Shown here in pieces: positions 15,113 through 21,385 of a stretch of 31,294 nt of DNA. The DNA comes from a virus, in IMG/VR virus record IMGVR_UViG_3300009152_000133, positions 1 to 31,294 of that record. One strand, written 5' to 3'. The position numbers and the translations under genes are program-made. Under the pieces are notes generated by a model. It ran no database searches, was not told where the DNA came from, and was given only the letters and a program-made list of their open reading frames with translations. Positions within the stretch are counted from its first letter, which is position 1, and each line of letters opens with the position of its first letter.

Positions 15113-15113
15113 A

Positions 15114-15144
15114 TTTGTTAAAGTCGAAATAATGAATATATTTG
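15114..15144 (+). promoter_or_regulatory. Promoter, Bacteroidetes type
   Basis: TTTG (15114-15117), a 19-base spacer, and TATATTTG (15137-15144), a perfect TAnnTTTG -7 box. Transcription would start near 15151, just before the structured RNA candidate at 15158, and continue into the membrane-protein and modification genes. Confidence 0.65.
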
Positions 15145-15157
15145 CAATATAAAATCT

Positions 15158-15230
15158 GGGTGGAGGTAGTTTTTCATAAACAAGAATGTTCGACTATTCT
15201 CTAATTGCTTTTAGCCTCCACCCTTATTTT
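15158..15230 (+). ncRNA. Structured small RNA or leader candidate
   Basis: Closing stem of nine perfect GC-rich pairs, GGGTGGAGG (15158-15166) with CCTCCACCC (15215-15223), enclosing 48 bases with an inner hairpin AGAAT/ATTCT (15183-15187 with 15196-15200) whose loop is GTTCGACT. The 3' side runs into TTATTTTAT, a weak terminator-like end. The loop is the exact reverse complement of AGTCGAAC found in the leaders at 6901 and 13354. It could be a trans-acting small RNA or a cis-acting leader of the gene at 15251. Confidence 0.5.
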
Positions 15231-15250
15231 ATCGCACAAAAAAAAGTAAT

Positions 15251-15475
15251 ATGAAACATACAAAATTCAAAACATTTATCGGGATATGTCTGATGCCTCT
15301 GGTGTTCTCATTATTCTTATTTGATAGATTGATTATGACTTTTTTGTTCTGGTCTGAAGTTCCATCTATGAGAACATGGATGACCAAAGAGAAGTTAATG
15401 ATGATTTCATTCTGGAGAGTGTTATTAGTGATGATTATTTATGGAATAATATCATTTATAAGATGGTGCTTCTAA
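15251..15475 (+). CDS. Small membrane protein
   Basis: A 74-residue protein with two hydrophobic segments (about 8-33 and 50-71), basic residues at the N-terminus (KHTKFK) and a positive loop (RTWMTKEK). It follows an A-rich leader 20 bases after the structured RNA candidate. Its function is unknown. It overlaps the GP88-like gene by 13 bases, so it is in the same transcript. A superinfection-exclusion or membrane-remodelling role is possible but not shown. Confidence 0.6.
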   Translation: MKHTKFKTFIGICLMPLVFSLFLFDRLIMTFLFWSEVPSMRTWMTKEKLMMISFWRVLLVMIIYGIISFIRWCF

Positions 15476-16137
15476 CACAAAACTCTGATTTAAGAAAGAG
15501 TGGAATATATGGCTGGACTCTACCAGCACACTGGGTAACTTTATCCTCTGGCAAGAAGTTCAATACATGTCCCAACGCTGGAATATGTGGCGCTTTCTGT
15601 TATGCCAAATCTGGTACTTATCAATTCTCCAATGTCAAAAAAGCACATTTAGAGAAACTTGAATTAGTGCTATTCAATCGAGCCAAGTGGCTTAACCTCA
15701 TGAACGAGGAAATATCAAAACCAAAGTACACCGGCAAATTCATTCGTATACACGATGCTGGTGATTTCTTTTCAGAGCAGTACGCTCAAGACTGGCTTTA
15801 TCTAGCCAAGCAAAATCCAAAAACAATTTTCTATACATACACCAAAGAGGTGGAATTATTCAAATACAAATTAAGGCTTTCTGTACCTCCAAACTTCATA
15901 GTAATATATTCTTTTGGAGGTCGTCAAGATAAAATGATTGATACCGATGTAGACCGTCACTCAGATGTATTCCATGATTACGATGAGATGATTGCTAAGG
16001 GGTATAACGATATCGGTGAAGATGATAAACAATCTGCAATCAACCAAAATCACAAAGTAGGCTTATATCGCAATAACATAAAACACTTCATCAAAAAGAT
16101 GGGGGATAAAAACTTTTCACAATGGCAAAAAAAATGA
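15463..16137 (+). CDS. GP88-like protein with Cys cluster, possible radical-SAM enzyme
   Basis: 224 residues from ATG 15463 (MVLLTQNSDLRKSG); an in-frame ATG at 15376 lies inside the previous gene. TCPNAGICGAFCYAKSG gives Cys36-x5-Cys42-x3-Cys46, followed by IRIHDAGDFFSEQY, FYTYTKE and VIYSFGGRQD strands that fit a partial TIM barrel. This pattern matches the phage GP88 family, which looks radical-SAM-like with a spacing unlike the canonical CxxxCxxC. No activity is established. It heads the modification cluster and overlaps the first ParB-like gene by 16 bases, so it may tailor a base or cofactor. Confidence 0.6.
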   Translation: MVLLTQNSDLRKSGIYGWTLPAHWVTLSSGKKFNTCPNAGICGAFCYAKSGTYQFSNVKKAHLEKLELVLFNRAKWLNLMNEEISKPKYTGKFIRIHDAGDFFSEQYAQDWLYLAKQNPKTIFYTYTKEVELFKYKLRLSVPPNFIVIYSFGGRQDKMIDTDVDRHSDVFHDYDEMIAKGYNDIGEDDKQSAINQNHKVGLYRNNIKHFIKKMGDKNFSQWQKK

Positions 16138-16766
16138 ATTGGAAAACACAAGAGGCTCGGCTCGTAAATGTATCAGAGGTAAAATTGAATCCTCGTAACC
16201 CAAGGTCAATCAGAGACCACAAATTCAAGAAACTGGTTAAGTCAATAAAGGACTTTCCAGAGATGTTGGAGATGCGACCAATCGTAGTTGATGAGGACAT
16301 GGTAATTTTGGGGGGTAACATGCGTTTTAAGGCACTTTGCGAGGCTGGACTAACCAATGTTACAATAATTCAAATGACCGGTCTGAGCAAGGAAAAAAAG
16401 GATGAATTCGTAATCAAGGATAATGCAAGTTATGGCGAATGGGATTGGGATGCTCTGGCTAATAAATTTGATGATGTCAAATTAGGCGACTGGGGACTCG
16501 ATGTCTGGCAACCAAACGATTCAATATATTCATTAGACAACTCTGATGAGGAGCATGACTGCGAGGGAGAGGAAATACAATCAACTAATTCCGGTGATGC
16601 TTCTGGCGATAGAAATGTAGAGCCAAAGAAAGTGATACAGATTGAATTCCAGATAGGTGATTACAACGAAGCATTCGGACTTGTTACTTTGCTGAGGTCA
16701 AAGAAAGTCAACATAGGAGAGGTGCTAATACAAACAATGAAAAAAATGATTCAAAATGAAAATTGA
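16122..16766 (+). CDS. ParB-like protein, first of a tandem pair
   Basis: A 214-residue protein with the ParB N-terminal fold: NPRNPR (23-28), a helix KLVKSIKDFPEM, IVVDEDMVILGGNMRFKAL with the GGNMR motif at 64-68 in place of GERR, and VIKDNASYGEWDWDAL (97-112). Residues 150-214 are an acidic linker and a small extra domain. This subfamily is common in phages next to DNA-modifying enzymes. ParB-fold proteins include CTPases and a free-serine kinase (SerK), so it may be an enzyme and need not be a partition protein. The ATG at 16134 is an alternative start. Confidence 0.65.
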   Translation: MAKKMNWKTQEARLVNVSEVKLNPRNPRSIRDHKFKKLVKSIKDFPEMLEMRPIVVDEDMVILGGNMRFKALCEAGLTNVTIIQMTGLSKEKKDEFVIKDNASYGEWDWDALANKFDDVKLGDWGLDVWQPNDSIYSLDNSDEEHDCEGEEIQSTNSGDASGDRNVEPKKVIQIEFQIGDYNEAFGLVTLLRSKKVNIGEVLIQTMKKMIQNEN

Positions 16767-17325
16767 AATCTATCCAATAGGAGATTTAAAGCCATACGCT
16801 GAAAATCCACGCAACATCGATGAGTATAAATTCGAATCTACCAAGCAATCTATTCTGGACTTTCCGGATATGATGGGAGTGAGGTATGTCATTATCAATA
16901 AGGACAAAGAAATCCTTTGTGGTAATATGCGTTACAGAGCATGTTCTGAGTTAGGCTATGCTTCTATTCCAGCCATGATGGTTGATATGACTGATGAGAA
17001 GGCAAAAGAACTAATCATCAAAGACAATCTATCATATGGGGAATGGGACTGGGAGGCGCTGGAACTGGACTGGAATACCGGTATGGTCGATAAGTGGCTG
17101 GGGAAACAAACGATTGATTATTCGGCTCTGGACTATGAGGACCTTACTGACCAAGTAGACATGATGACTTCTGGCGTTAAACACGCAATACAGATAGTAA
17201 TTGATGCAGAACACTTCGATATGGCAAAAGACTTAGAGAAGGAATGTAGGGAACGCAAACTATACATAGGAGGCAATCTACTAGAAGAACTGCAAAACAC
17301 TCGGAGAGCGTATGAAAACCATTGA
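16756..17325 (+). CDS. ParB-like protein, second of a tandem pair
   Basis: A 189-residue paralogue of the preceding gene: ENPRNIDEY (about 16-24), LDFPDMMGVRYVIINKD, ILCGNMRYRA (53-62) and IIKDNLSYGEWDWEAL (87-102). Cys55 stands where the first copy has Gly. The middle and C-terminal parts diverge, but both end in a similar domain (HAIQIVIDAEHFDMAKDL against KVIQIEFQIGDYNEAFGL), so the whole gene was duplicated. It overlaps the copy before by 11 bases and the dioxygenase after by 14, which implies joint expression and probably a joint complex. Confidence 0.65.
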   Translation: MKIEIYPIGDLKPYAENPRNIDEYKFESTKQSILDFPDMMGVRYVIINKDKEILCGNMRYRACSELGYASIPAMMVDMTDEKAKELIIKDNLSYGEWDWEALELDWNTGMVDKWLGKQTIDYSALDYEDLTDQVDMMTSGVKHAIQIVIDAEHFDMAKDLEKECRERKLYIGGNLLEELQNTRRAYENH

Positions 17326-18100
17326 TTTAGGCATTGTAAAGCACAACTGCAAGGTAGGTGATGTATGTGGTATGATTTCACCCAATGTTACAGAGGACTG
17401 CTTTCTGGCTGACGGCGATGAGATTATAGGATTCTACATTCGTGATATACGCAAACACAATCCAATGTTAGCAAAGTATGTAGCAATAGCCAATGCTGAA
17501 TTTCGCTCCAAGCGAGTACCCAAGGCGACTATGTCAAGGTCATCAGCAGTAAATGCTCGTAGGGAAGGAGGTCTGGGTGTAGAACAATACTCTACAATCA
17601 TTGGCTCAGTTCCTCCAAAGCCTCACATGAGGAGAGCGTATCCTACAAGGAGTAGTGTACATGATGTTAAGAGCGCTGAGGTCTTTATCAAAGCCATGCT
17701 AAATGTATGTAGGGAGAGCGAAGAGTTAATAAAACTTCTAACACCTCACATCTATGAGCAACAACAACGAATCATCGCTGAGAATGTACCGGAGGAGTGG
17801 AGGTTAGGAACGCTATTCACATCATCCATATCCAACTACAACATCAGCGCTTCATATCATGTTGACAATGCAAATCTCAAAGGATGTGTAAATGTTATTA
17901 TAGCCAAACGAGAGGGCAGTAGAGGGGGGAATACAACAGTCCCAGACTATGATGCTACCTTTGGCTCTTTTGACAATTCGATGCTGGTCTATCCGGCATG
18001 GCGCAATCTACATGGAGTGACACCAATAGTACCTACTGAGCCGAATGGTTACAGAAATACTCTGGTGTTCTATCCACTAAAAGCATTCCGAAATGAGTGA
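17312..18100 (+). CDS. 2-oxoglutarate/Fe(II) dioxygenase, TET/JBP-like
   Basis: A 262-residue protein. The C-terminal half has a complete double-stranded beta-helix dioxygenase signature: SYHVDNAN with His183 and Asp185, RGGNTTVPDYDATFG, NLHGVTP with His234, and GYRNTLVFYP with Arg248. The two His and the Asp bind iron; the Arg binds 2-oxoglutarate. An N-terminal region of about 150 residues is unassigned. This form fits phage dioxygenases of the TET/JBP superfamily that oxidise 5-methyl groups in DNA. With a 5-hydroxymethyluracil-kinase-type gene downstream, oxidation of thymine is the most economical proposal; 5-methylcytosine cannot be excluded. Confidence 0.7.
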   Translation: MKTIDLGIVKHNCKVGDVCGMISPNVTEDCFLADGDEIIGFYIRDIRKHNPMLAKYVAIANAEFRSKRVPKATMSRSSAVNARREGGLGVEQYSTIIGSVPPKPHMRRAYPTRSSVHDVKSAEVFIKAMLNVCRESEELIKLLTPHIYEQQQRIIAENVPEEWRLGTLFTSSISNYNISASYHVDNANLKGCVNVIIAKREGSRGGNTTVPDYDATFGSFDNSMLVYPAWRNLHGVTPIVPTEPNGYRNTLVFYPLKAFRNE

Positions 18101-19103
18101 TACAATATTCAAGATTAAGTCATACGACAGAAATCAAGTACAATGGGAAAAGCATCTATACGACCTTACTCCAGTCGAAAAACACGATGGAATCTGGTTT
18201 AAGCGAGAGGACTATTTTGCACCTCTGGGGTACGACTCTGTAAATGGTAGTAAGTTACGACAATGTATCTATCTGGTTAATCGATGGGTAAAGACCAAAA
18301 GAATATCCGGTGTGGTTTCTGGCTCAGTAGTAGGCTCACCACAACATCCATTCATCGCTTCAATCTGTAAGCATTATGGAATAGGATGCCTTATCGCTAC
18401 CGGTAGTAAAAACTACCTCGAACATAAGAACATGGTACTAGCGCATAGTTTAGGAGCCAAGTTCTATGTAGCCAAAGTAGGCTATGCAAAAGCACTACAA
18501 TCAATATCCTTTTCACTGGCTAAGAAAATCCCCAATCATGAAGTATTAGAAACTAATATCACAGTTGATGAGAAACTAAACAAACCAGAAGCCATCGAGC
18601 GCTTTCATGAGGTAGGAGCATTCCAAGTTAGGAACATTCCAGACCACATCGAAACACTTATCATACCATGTGGCTCGTGCAATTCAGTAGTATCAATTTT
18701 GTATGGTCTGGCATTACACACACCCAAGTCATTGAAGAATATTGTACTGATGGGAATTGGAAATAACGGCTCAAAAAATCTGGGGTACATACCAAAACGG
18801 CTCGGAACAATCAGTGATGTCATAGGCGTGAAAATCAACTCAAAATTTGACATGACTGAAATTGGATTCGGCTCTTCAACCTCCTCTGGTGCAAAAATGA
18901 AAATACATCATTTCAATTTGAACGGAAGTGGATATTGTCAATATTCAGACTTGATGCCTTACAAGATTTCCAGCATAGAGTTTCATCCTCGATATGAAGG
19001 AAAATGTATCAATTACATCATGGCAAATAAAGACAAATTTGCAGAATTTTGGAATGAAAAAACACTGTTTTGGATAGTAGGAAATGAGCCAAAATGGGTA
19101 TAA
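18093..19103 (+). CDS. PLP-dependent enzyme, fold type II
   Basis: A 336-residue protein. WFKREDYFAPLGYDSVNGSKLRQ (about 35-57) resembles the KRED...GGNKxRK start of D-cysteine desulfhydrase, ACC deaminase and threonine-synthase-like enzymes, with Lys54 the likely Schiff-base lysine. SGSVVGSPQHP (76-86) fits the substrate loop and IIPCGSCNSVVS (190-201) the phosphate-binding loop. In the described thymidine hypermodification pathways, PLP enzymes work on the amino acid attached to the base. Here it lies next to the dioxygenase (8-base overlap) and upstream of the amino acid:DNA transferase, so the same job is inferred. Making a free amino-acid substrate is the alternative. Confidence 0.7.
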   Translation: MSDTIFKIKSYDRNQVQWEKHLYDLTPVEKHDGIWFKREDYFAPLGYDSVNGSKLRQCIYLVNRWVKTKRISGVVSGSVVGSPQHPFIASICKHYGIGCLIATGSKNYLEHKNMVLAHSLGAKFYVAKVGYAKALQSISFSLAKKIPNHEVLETNITVDEKLNKPEAIERFHEVGAFQVRNIPDHIETLIIPCGSCNSVVSILYGLALHTPKSLKNIVLMGIGNNGSKNLGYIPKRLGTISDVIGVKINSKFDMTEIGFGSSTSSGAKMKIHHFNLNGSGYCQYSDLMPYKISSIEFHPRYEGKCINYIMANKDKFAEFWNEKTLFWIVGNEPKWV

Positions 19104-19139
19104 TTTGGCAAATGTCTAAAATGGCATTTAAGAGCCAAA
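19104..19139 (+). terminator. Hairpin directly after the PLP gene
   Basis: TTTGGC (19104-19109) pairs with GCCAAA (19134-19139), and AAATG (19110-19114) with CATTT (19125-19129), separated by a 4-base bulge. It starts on the base after the stop codon. No T-run follows, so it may stabilise or process the mRNA and need not terminate it. Part of it (GGCAAAT...GGCATTT) is shared with the region before copy A of the dispersed element. Confidence 0.4.
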
Positions 19140-19147
19140 AGAGTTAA

Positions 19148-19242
19148 TTTAAGCAACTTTCCACTATCTGCTAATAAAGGCGTTATAGAAATTGAGAAGT
19201 GAGAAACGCCTATTGGAACGAGGGGTAGAGAAGGGCAAAAAA
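19148..19242 (+). repeat. Dispersed structured element, copy B
   Basis: TTTAAGCAACTTT (19148-19160), 21 bases, GTTATAGA (19182-19189), six bases, GAAGT (19196-19200), AGAAA (19202-19206), then GAGGGGTAGAG and a run of A to 19242. GGCGTT (19179-19184) pairs perfectly with AACGCC (19205-19210). The element ends 14 bases before the ATG of the amino acid:DNA transferase gene, so it forms the leader or promoter of that gene. Confidence 0.75.
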
Positions 19243-19256
19243 TATAATATTGAAGT

Positions 19257-20354
19257 ATGGAATTAGGTAGATATTGCCAACTAAATGGCATACAAGAGGT
19301 TACAAATTTGGAGATGGGAATGGACTTTCGCAGACCAGAATATAGGCGAGAAGTATTCTTAAGATTCTATGAATTTCATCTCAAATATAAGGCACACGCT
19401 GGAGCAATTTATTACATATTTCCGTTCATTTTTGAAAAGCATAAAATGACAGATGAGCAGAAATTATGGTTTACTTTCATCAACGGATGCTCTCAAAATG
19501 TGGTCACAACATACCTCATCTGGCTGAAATTTCCAGACATAGAAAATGTCAATATCGATGAATTATCAAAATACTTTAGAGAGAATTATACCAGATTTGG
19601 ATGGGACACAGATAGGCGATATGTCAAAAATCAATTTGAAGATGTTGTCAAAATGTACATCGAACTTCTGGGGGGCAAAACACAAGAACAATTATTTGCA
19701 CCATTCCTAAAGTCAGAAAACAAGTACACCAACTTTGATAACCTCTGGTCATTCGTGATTGACAAATTTTATCTATTCGGAAGATTAGCCACATTTTCAT
19801 ATTTAGAGTATTTAAGATTGGCTGGTCTCAATATAGATTGCTCTCAATTATTCCTTGACGATATTAGTGGCTCTAAGTCCCATCGTAATGGCTTATGCAA
19901 GGTACTGGGCAGAGATGACCTTGACTGGTACAACAATGATGTGAGTTATACCGATGAGGTCTTAAACTGGCTTAAAGAGGAAGGAGCATTATTACTCCAA
20001 GAGGCTAAACAACGATTTCCACATGAGGACATATCCTACTTTACTCTGGAAACTACATTATGTTGTTACAAGTCATGGCATCGAATAAACAGACGATATC
20101 CAAATGTATACAACGATATGTTCTACAATAGAATCAAGGTCGCTGAAAACAACTGGAATGACAAAACTCCTTTCGTACTCTTCTGGGATGCTCGTAAACA
20201 AGTATTACCAAAACGGCTTAGAGTAGAGTCTAATCCAAAAGACTATGGAGTAGCACCAACCAAACAAAATCATTATCTTAAAACCGGTCAAGTCATCATG
20301 ATGGATGGTGATTGGGAGTGTTTTGAGAATCTTTATAACAACTATGTATACTAG
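19257..20354 (+). CDS. Amino acid:DNA transferase (aGPT-PPlase family)
   Basis: A 365-residue protein. FRRPEYRREVFLRFYEFHLKY (24-44) with KAHAGAIYY, then DEQKLWFTFINGCSQNVVTT (66-85) and WDTDRRYVK (116-124) match the family of alpha-glutamyl/putrescinyl thymine pyrophosphorylases, now called amino acid:DNA transferases. They replace a phosphorylated hydroxymethyl group on thymine in DNA with an amino acid. Length and motif order look complete. It is followed by the matching P-loop kinase. The identity of the amino acid cannot be read from sequence. Copy B of the dispersed element is its leader. Confidence 0.75.
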   Translation: MELGRYCQLNGIQEVTNLEMGMDFRRPEYRREVFLRFYEFHLKYKAHAGAIYYIFPFIFEKHKMTDEQKLWFTFINGCSQNVVTTYLIWLKFPDIENVNIDELSKYFRENYTRFGWDTDRRYVKNQFEDVVKMYIELLGGKTQEQLFAPFLKSENKYTNFDNLWSFVIDKFYLFGRLATFSYLEYLRLAGLNIDCSQLFLDDISGSKSHRNGLCKVLGRDDLDWYNNDVSYTDEVLNWLKEEGALLLQEAKQRFPHEDISYFTLETTLCCYKSWHRINRRYPNVYNDMFYNRIKVAENNWNDKTPFVLFWDARKQVLPKRLRVESNPKDYGVAPTKQNHYLKTGQVIMMDGDWECFENLYNNYVY

Positions 20355-20355
20355 A

Positions 20356-20856
20356 ATGAACGAGAACATACTTTTAATAGGCTCTGCTGGTACTGGCAAG
20401 ACATGGGTGATGAAATCCCTAATAAATAAATTTAAATGCGAGAGACGGCAGAAATATGGCAAATTCTATTTCCATACCTCCGATGCTCTGGTCATAGTAG
20501 GCAAATATGACGGCACTACATTCGAAGGCTCTGACCGATTGTCAATGAGTGTTATTACTGACCTCGATGCTTTCTTATCACTTACTGAAAATAAAGTAGT
20601 AATTTTGGAGGGTGATAGATTCACAAATAGCAAGGTTATAGCAAAGGCAAAACCAATAATCATTAAGATACTCGGTGATGGTCTGGCTGGGAGGCTTAAA
20701 AGAGGCTCTAATCAAACCGAGCGCCATTTGAAGTCTATTGCAACACGAGTGAGCAACATACCATTAACCGATAGGGACTACATAGTGAATAACTCTGGTG
20801 AGGCTCTTGAAATAATAACTAAAATAATCAACGGCGATGAGGAAATTAATCAATAA
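20356..20856 (+). CDS. P-loop kinase, 5-hydroxymethyluracil-DNA-kinase type
   Basis: 166 residues from ATG 20356 (MNENILLIGSAGTGKT), one base after the transferase stop; in-frame ATGs at 20305 and 20344 lie inside that gene. Walker A is GSAGTGKT (9-16). Further motifs are VIVGKYDG (46-53), GSDRLSM (58-64) and VVILEGDRF with Glu85, Asp87 and Arg88. This order resembles the P-loop kinases that phosphorylate 5-hydroxymethyluracil in phage DNA. The product would be the substrate of the transferase encoded immediately upstream. Confidence 0.7.
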   Translation: MNENILLIGSAGTGKTWVMKSLINKFKCERRQKYGKFYFHTSDALVIVGKYDGTTFEGSDRLSMSVITDLDAFLSLTENKVVILEGDRFTNSKVIAKAKPIIIKILGDGLAGRLKRGSNQTERHLKSIATRVSNIPLTDRDYIVNNSGEALEIITKIINGDEEINQ

Positions 20857-21025
20857 GATAAGATACATAATGCTAACCAAGACAGAAAGGAAACTAATAG
20901 GGATTTCTGCTATGCTTACAGAGGAATACATAAGGTCAAGAACATTCCGTAGAATGATGGACAAAACGCAAGTAGGGGACTACATTAAACAAACAATTAA
21001 TAACTGGCAAGATGAAACGAAATGA
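20837..21025 (+). CDS. Small basic protein before the terminase
   Basis: A 62-residue, helical and basic protein (KTERKLIGISAMLTEEY; SRTFRRMMDKTQVGDY), overlapping the kinase gene by 20 bases and the small terminase gene by 14. An internal start at 20870 would give 51 residues. It has no recognised motif. Confidence 0.5.
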   Translation: MRKLINKIRYIMLTKTERKLIGISAMLTEEYIRSRTFRRMMDKTQVGDYIKQTINNWQDETK

Positions 21026-21383
21026 GACAAGAACTGACATACAAAAAAAGGCGATGATTCAAGCAATGGCATCATGTCTGGGTGTAGTATCAACTGCATG
21101 TAAGAATGTAGGCATGTCGAGGCAGACACACTATGAGTGGATGCGTGAAGATTTAGACTATGCAAGGGACATAAAAGACATCGAAAACATCACGCTTGAT
21201 TTCGCTGAATCCAAACTACACGAACTTATATTTGAGGGCAATGTGGCTTCTGTAATATTCTTCTTAAAGACCAAGGGTAAGATGAGGGGATATATTGAGC
21301 GCTCTGAGGTTGATGTCAACCACTCTAAGCCGGACTTATCTGGTCTTACTACTGCTGAGTTAATGGATTTACTAAAGGACTAA
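21012..21383 (+). CDS. terS: Terminase small subunit
   Basis: A 123-residue protein. Residues 10-45 form a helix-turn-helix (KKAMIQAMASCLGVVSTACKNVGMSRQTHYEWM) of the kind found in phage small terminases of the phBC6A51 homeodomain-like class; a helical oligomerisation segment follows (DFAESKLHELIFEGNVAS). It recognises the packaging site and recruits the large subunit, encoded two bases downstream. The C-terminus (LTTAELMDLLKD) may contact that partner. Confidence 0.75.
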   Translation: MKRNETRTDIQKKAMIQAMASCLGVVSTACKNVGMSRQTHYEWMREDLDYARDIKDIENITLDFAESKLHELIFEGNVASVIFFLKTKGKMRGYIERSEVDVNHSKPDLSGLTTAELMDLLKD

Positions 21384-21385
21384 CA

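Noticed and set aside
15376-15462. Longer start for the GP88-like gene
   Set aside because: The added 29 residues are encoded within the small membrane-protein gene and are not conserved-looking; 15463 fits the usual short overlap.
20305-20355. Longer start for the P-loop kinase
   Set aside because: It would place 17 extra residues before the Walker A strand within the transferase gene; the ATG at 20356 gives the usual N-terminus.
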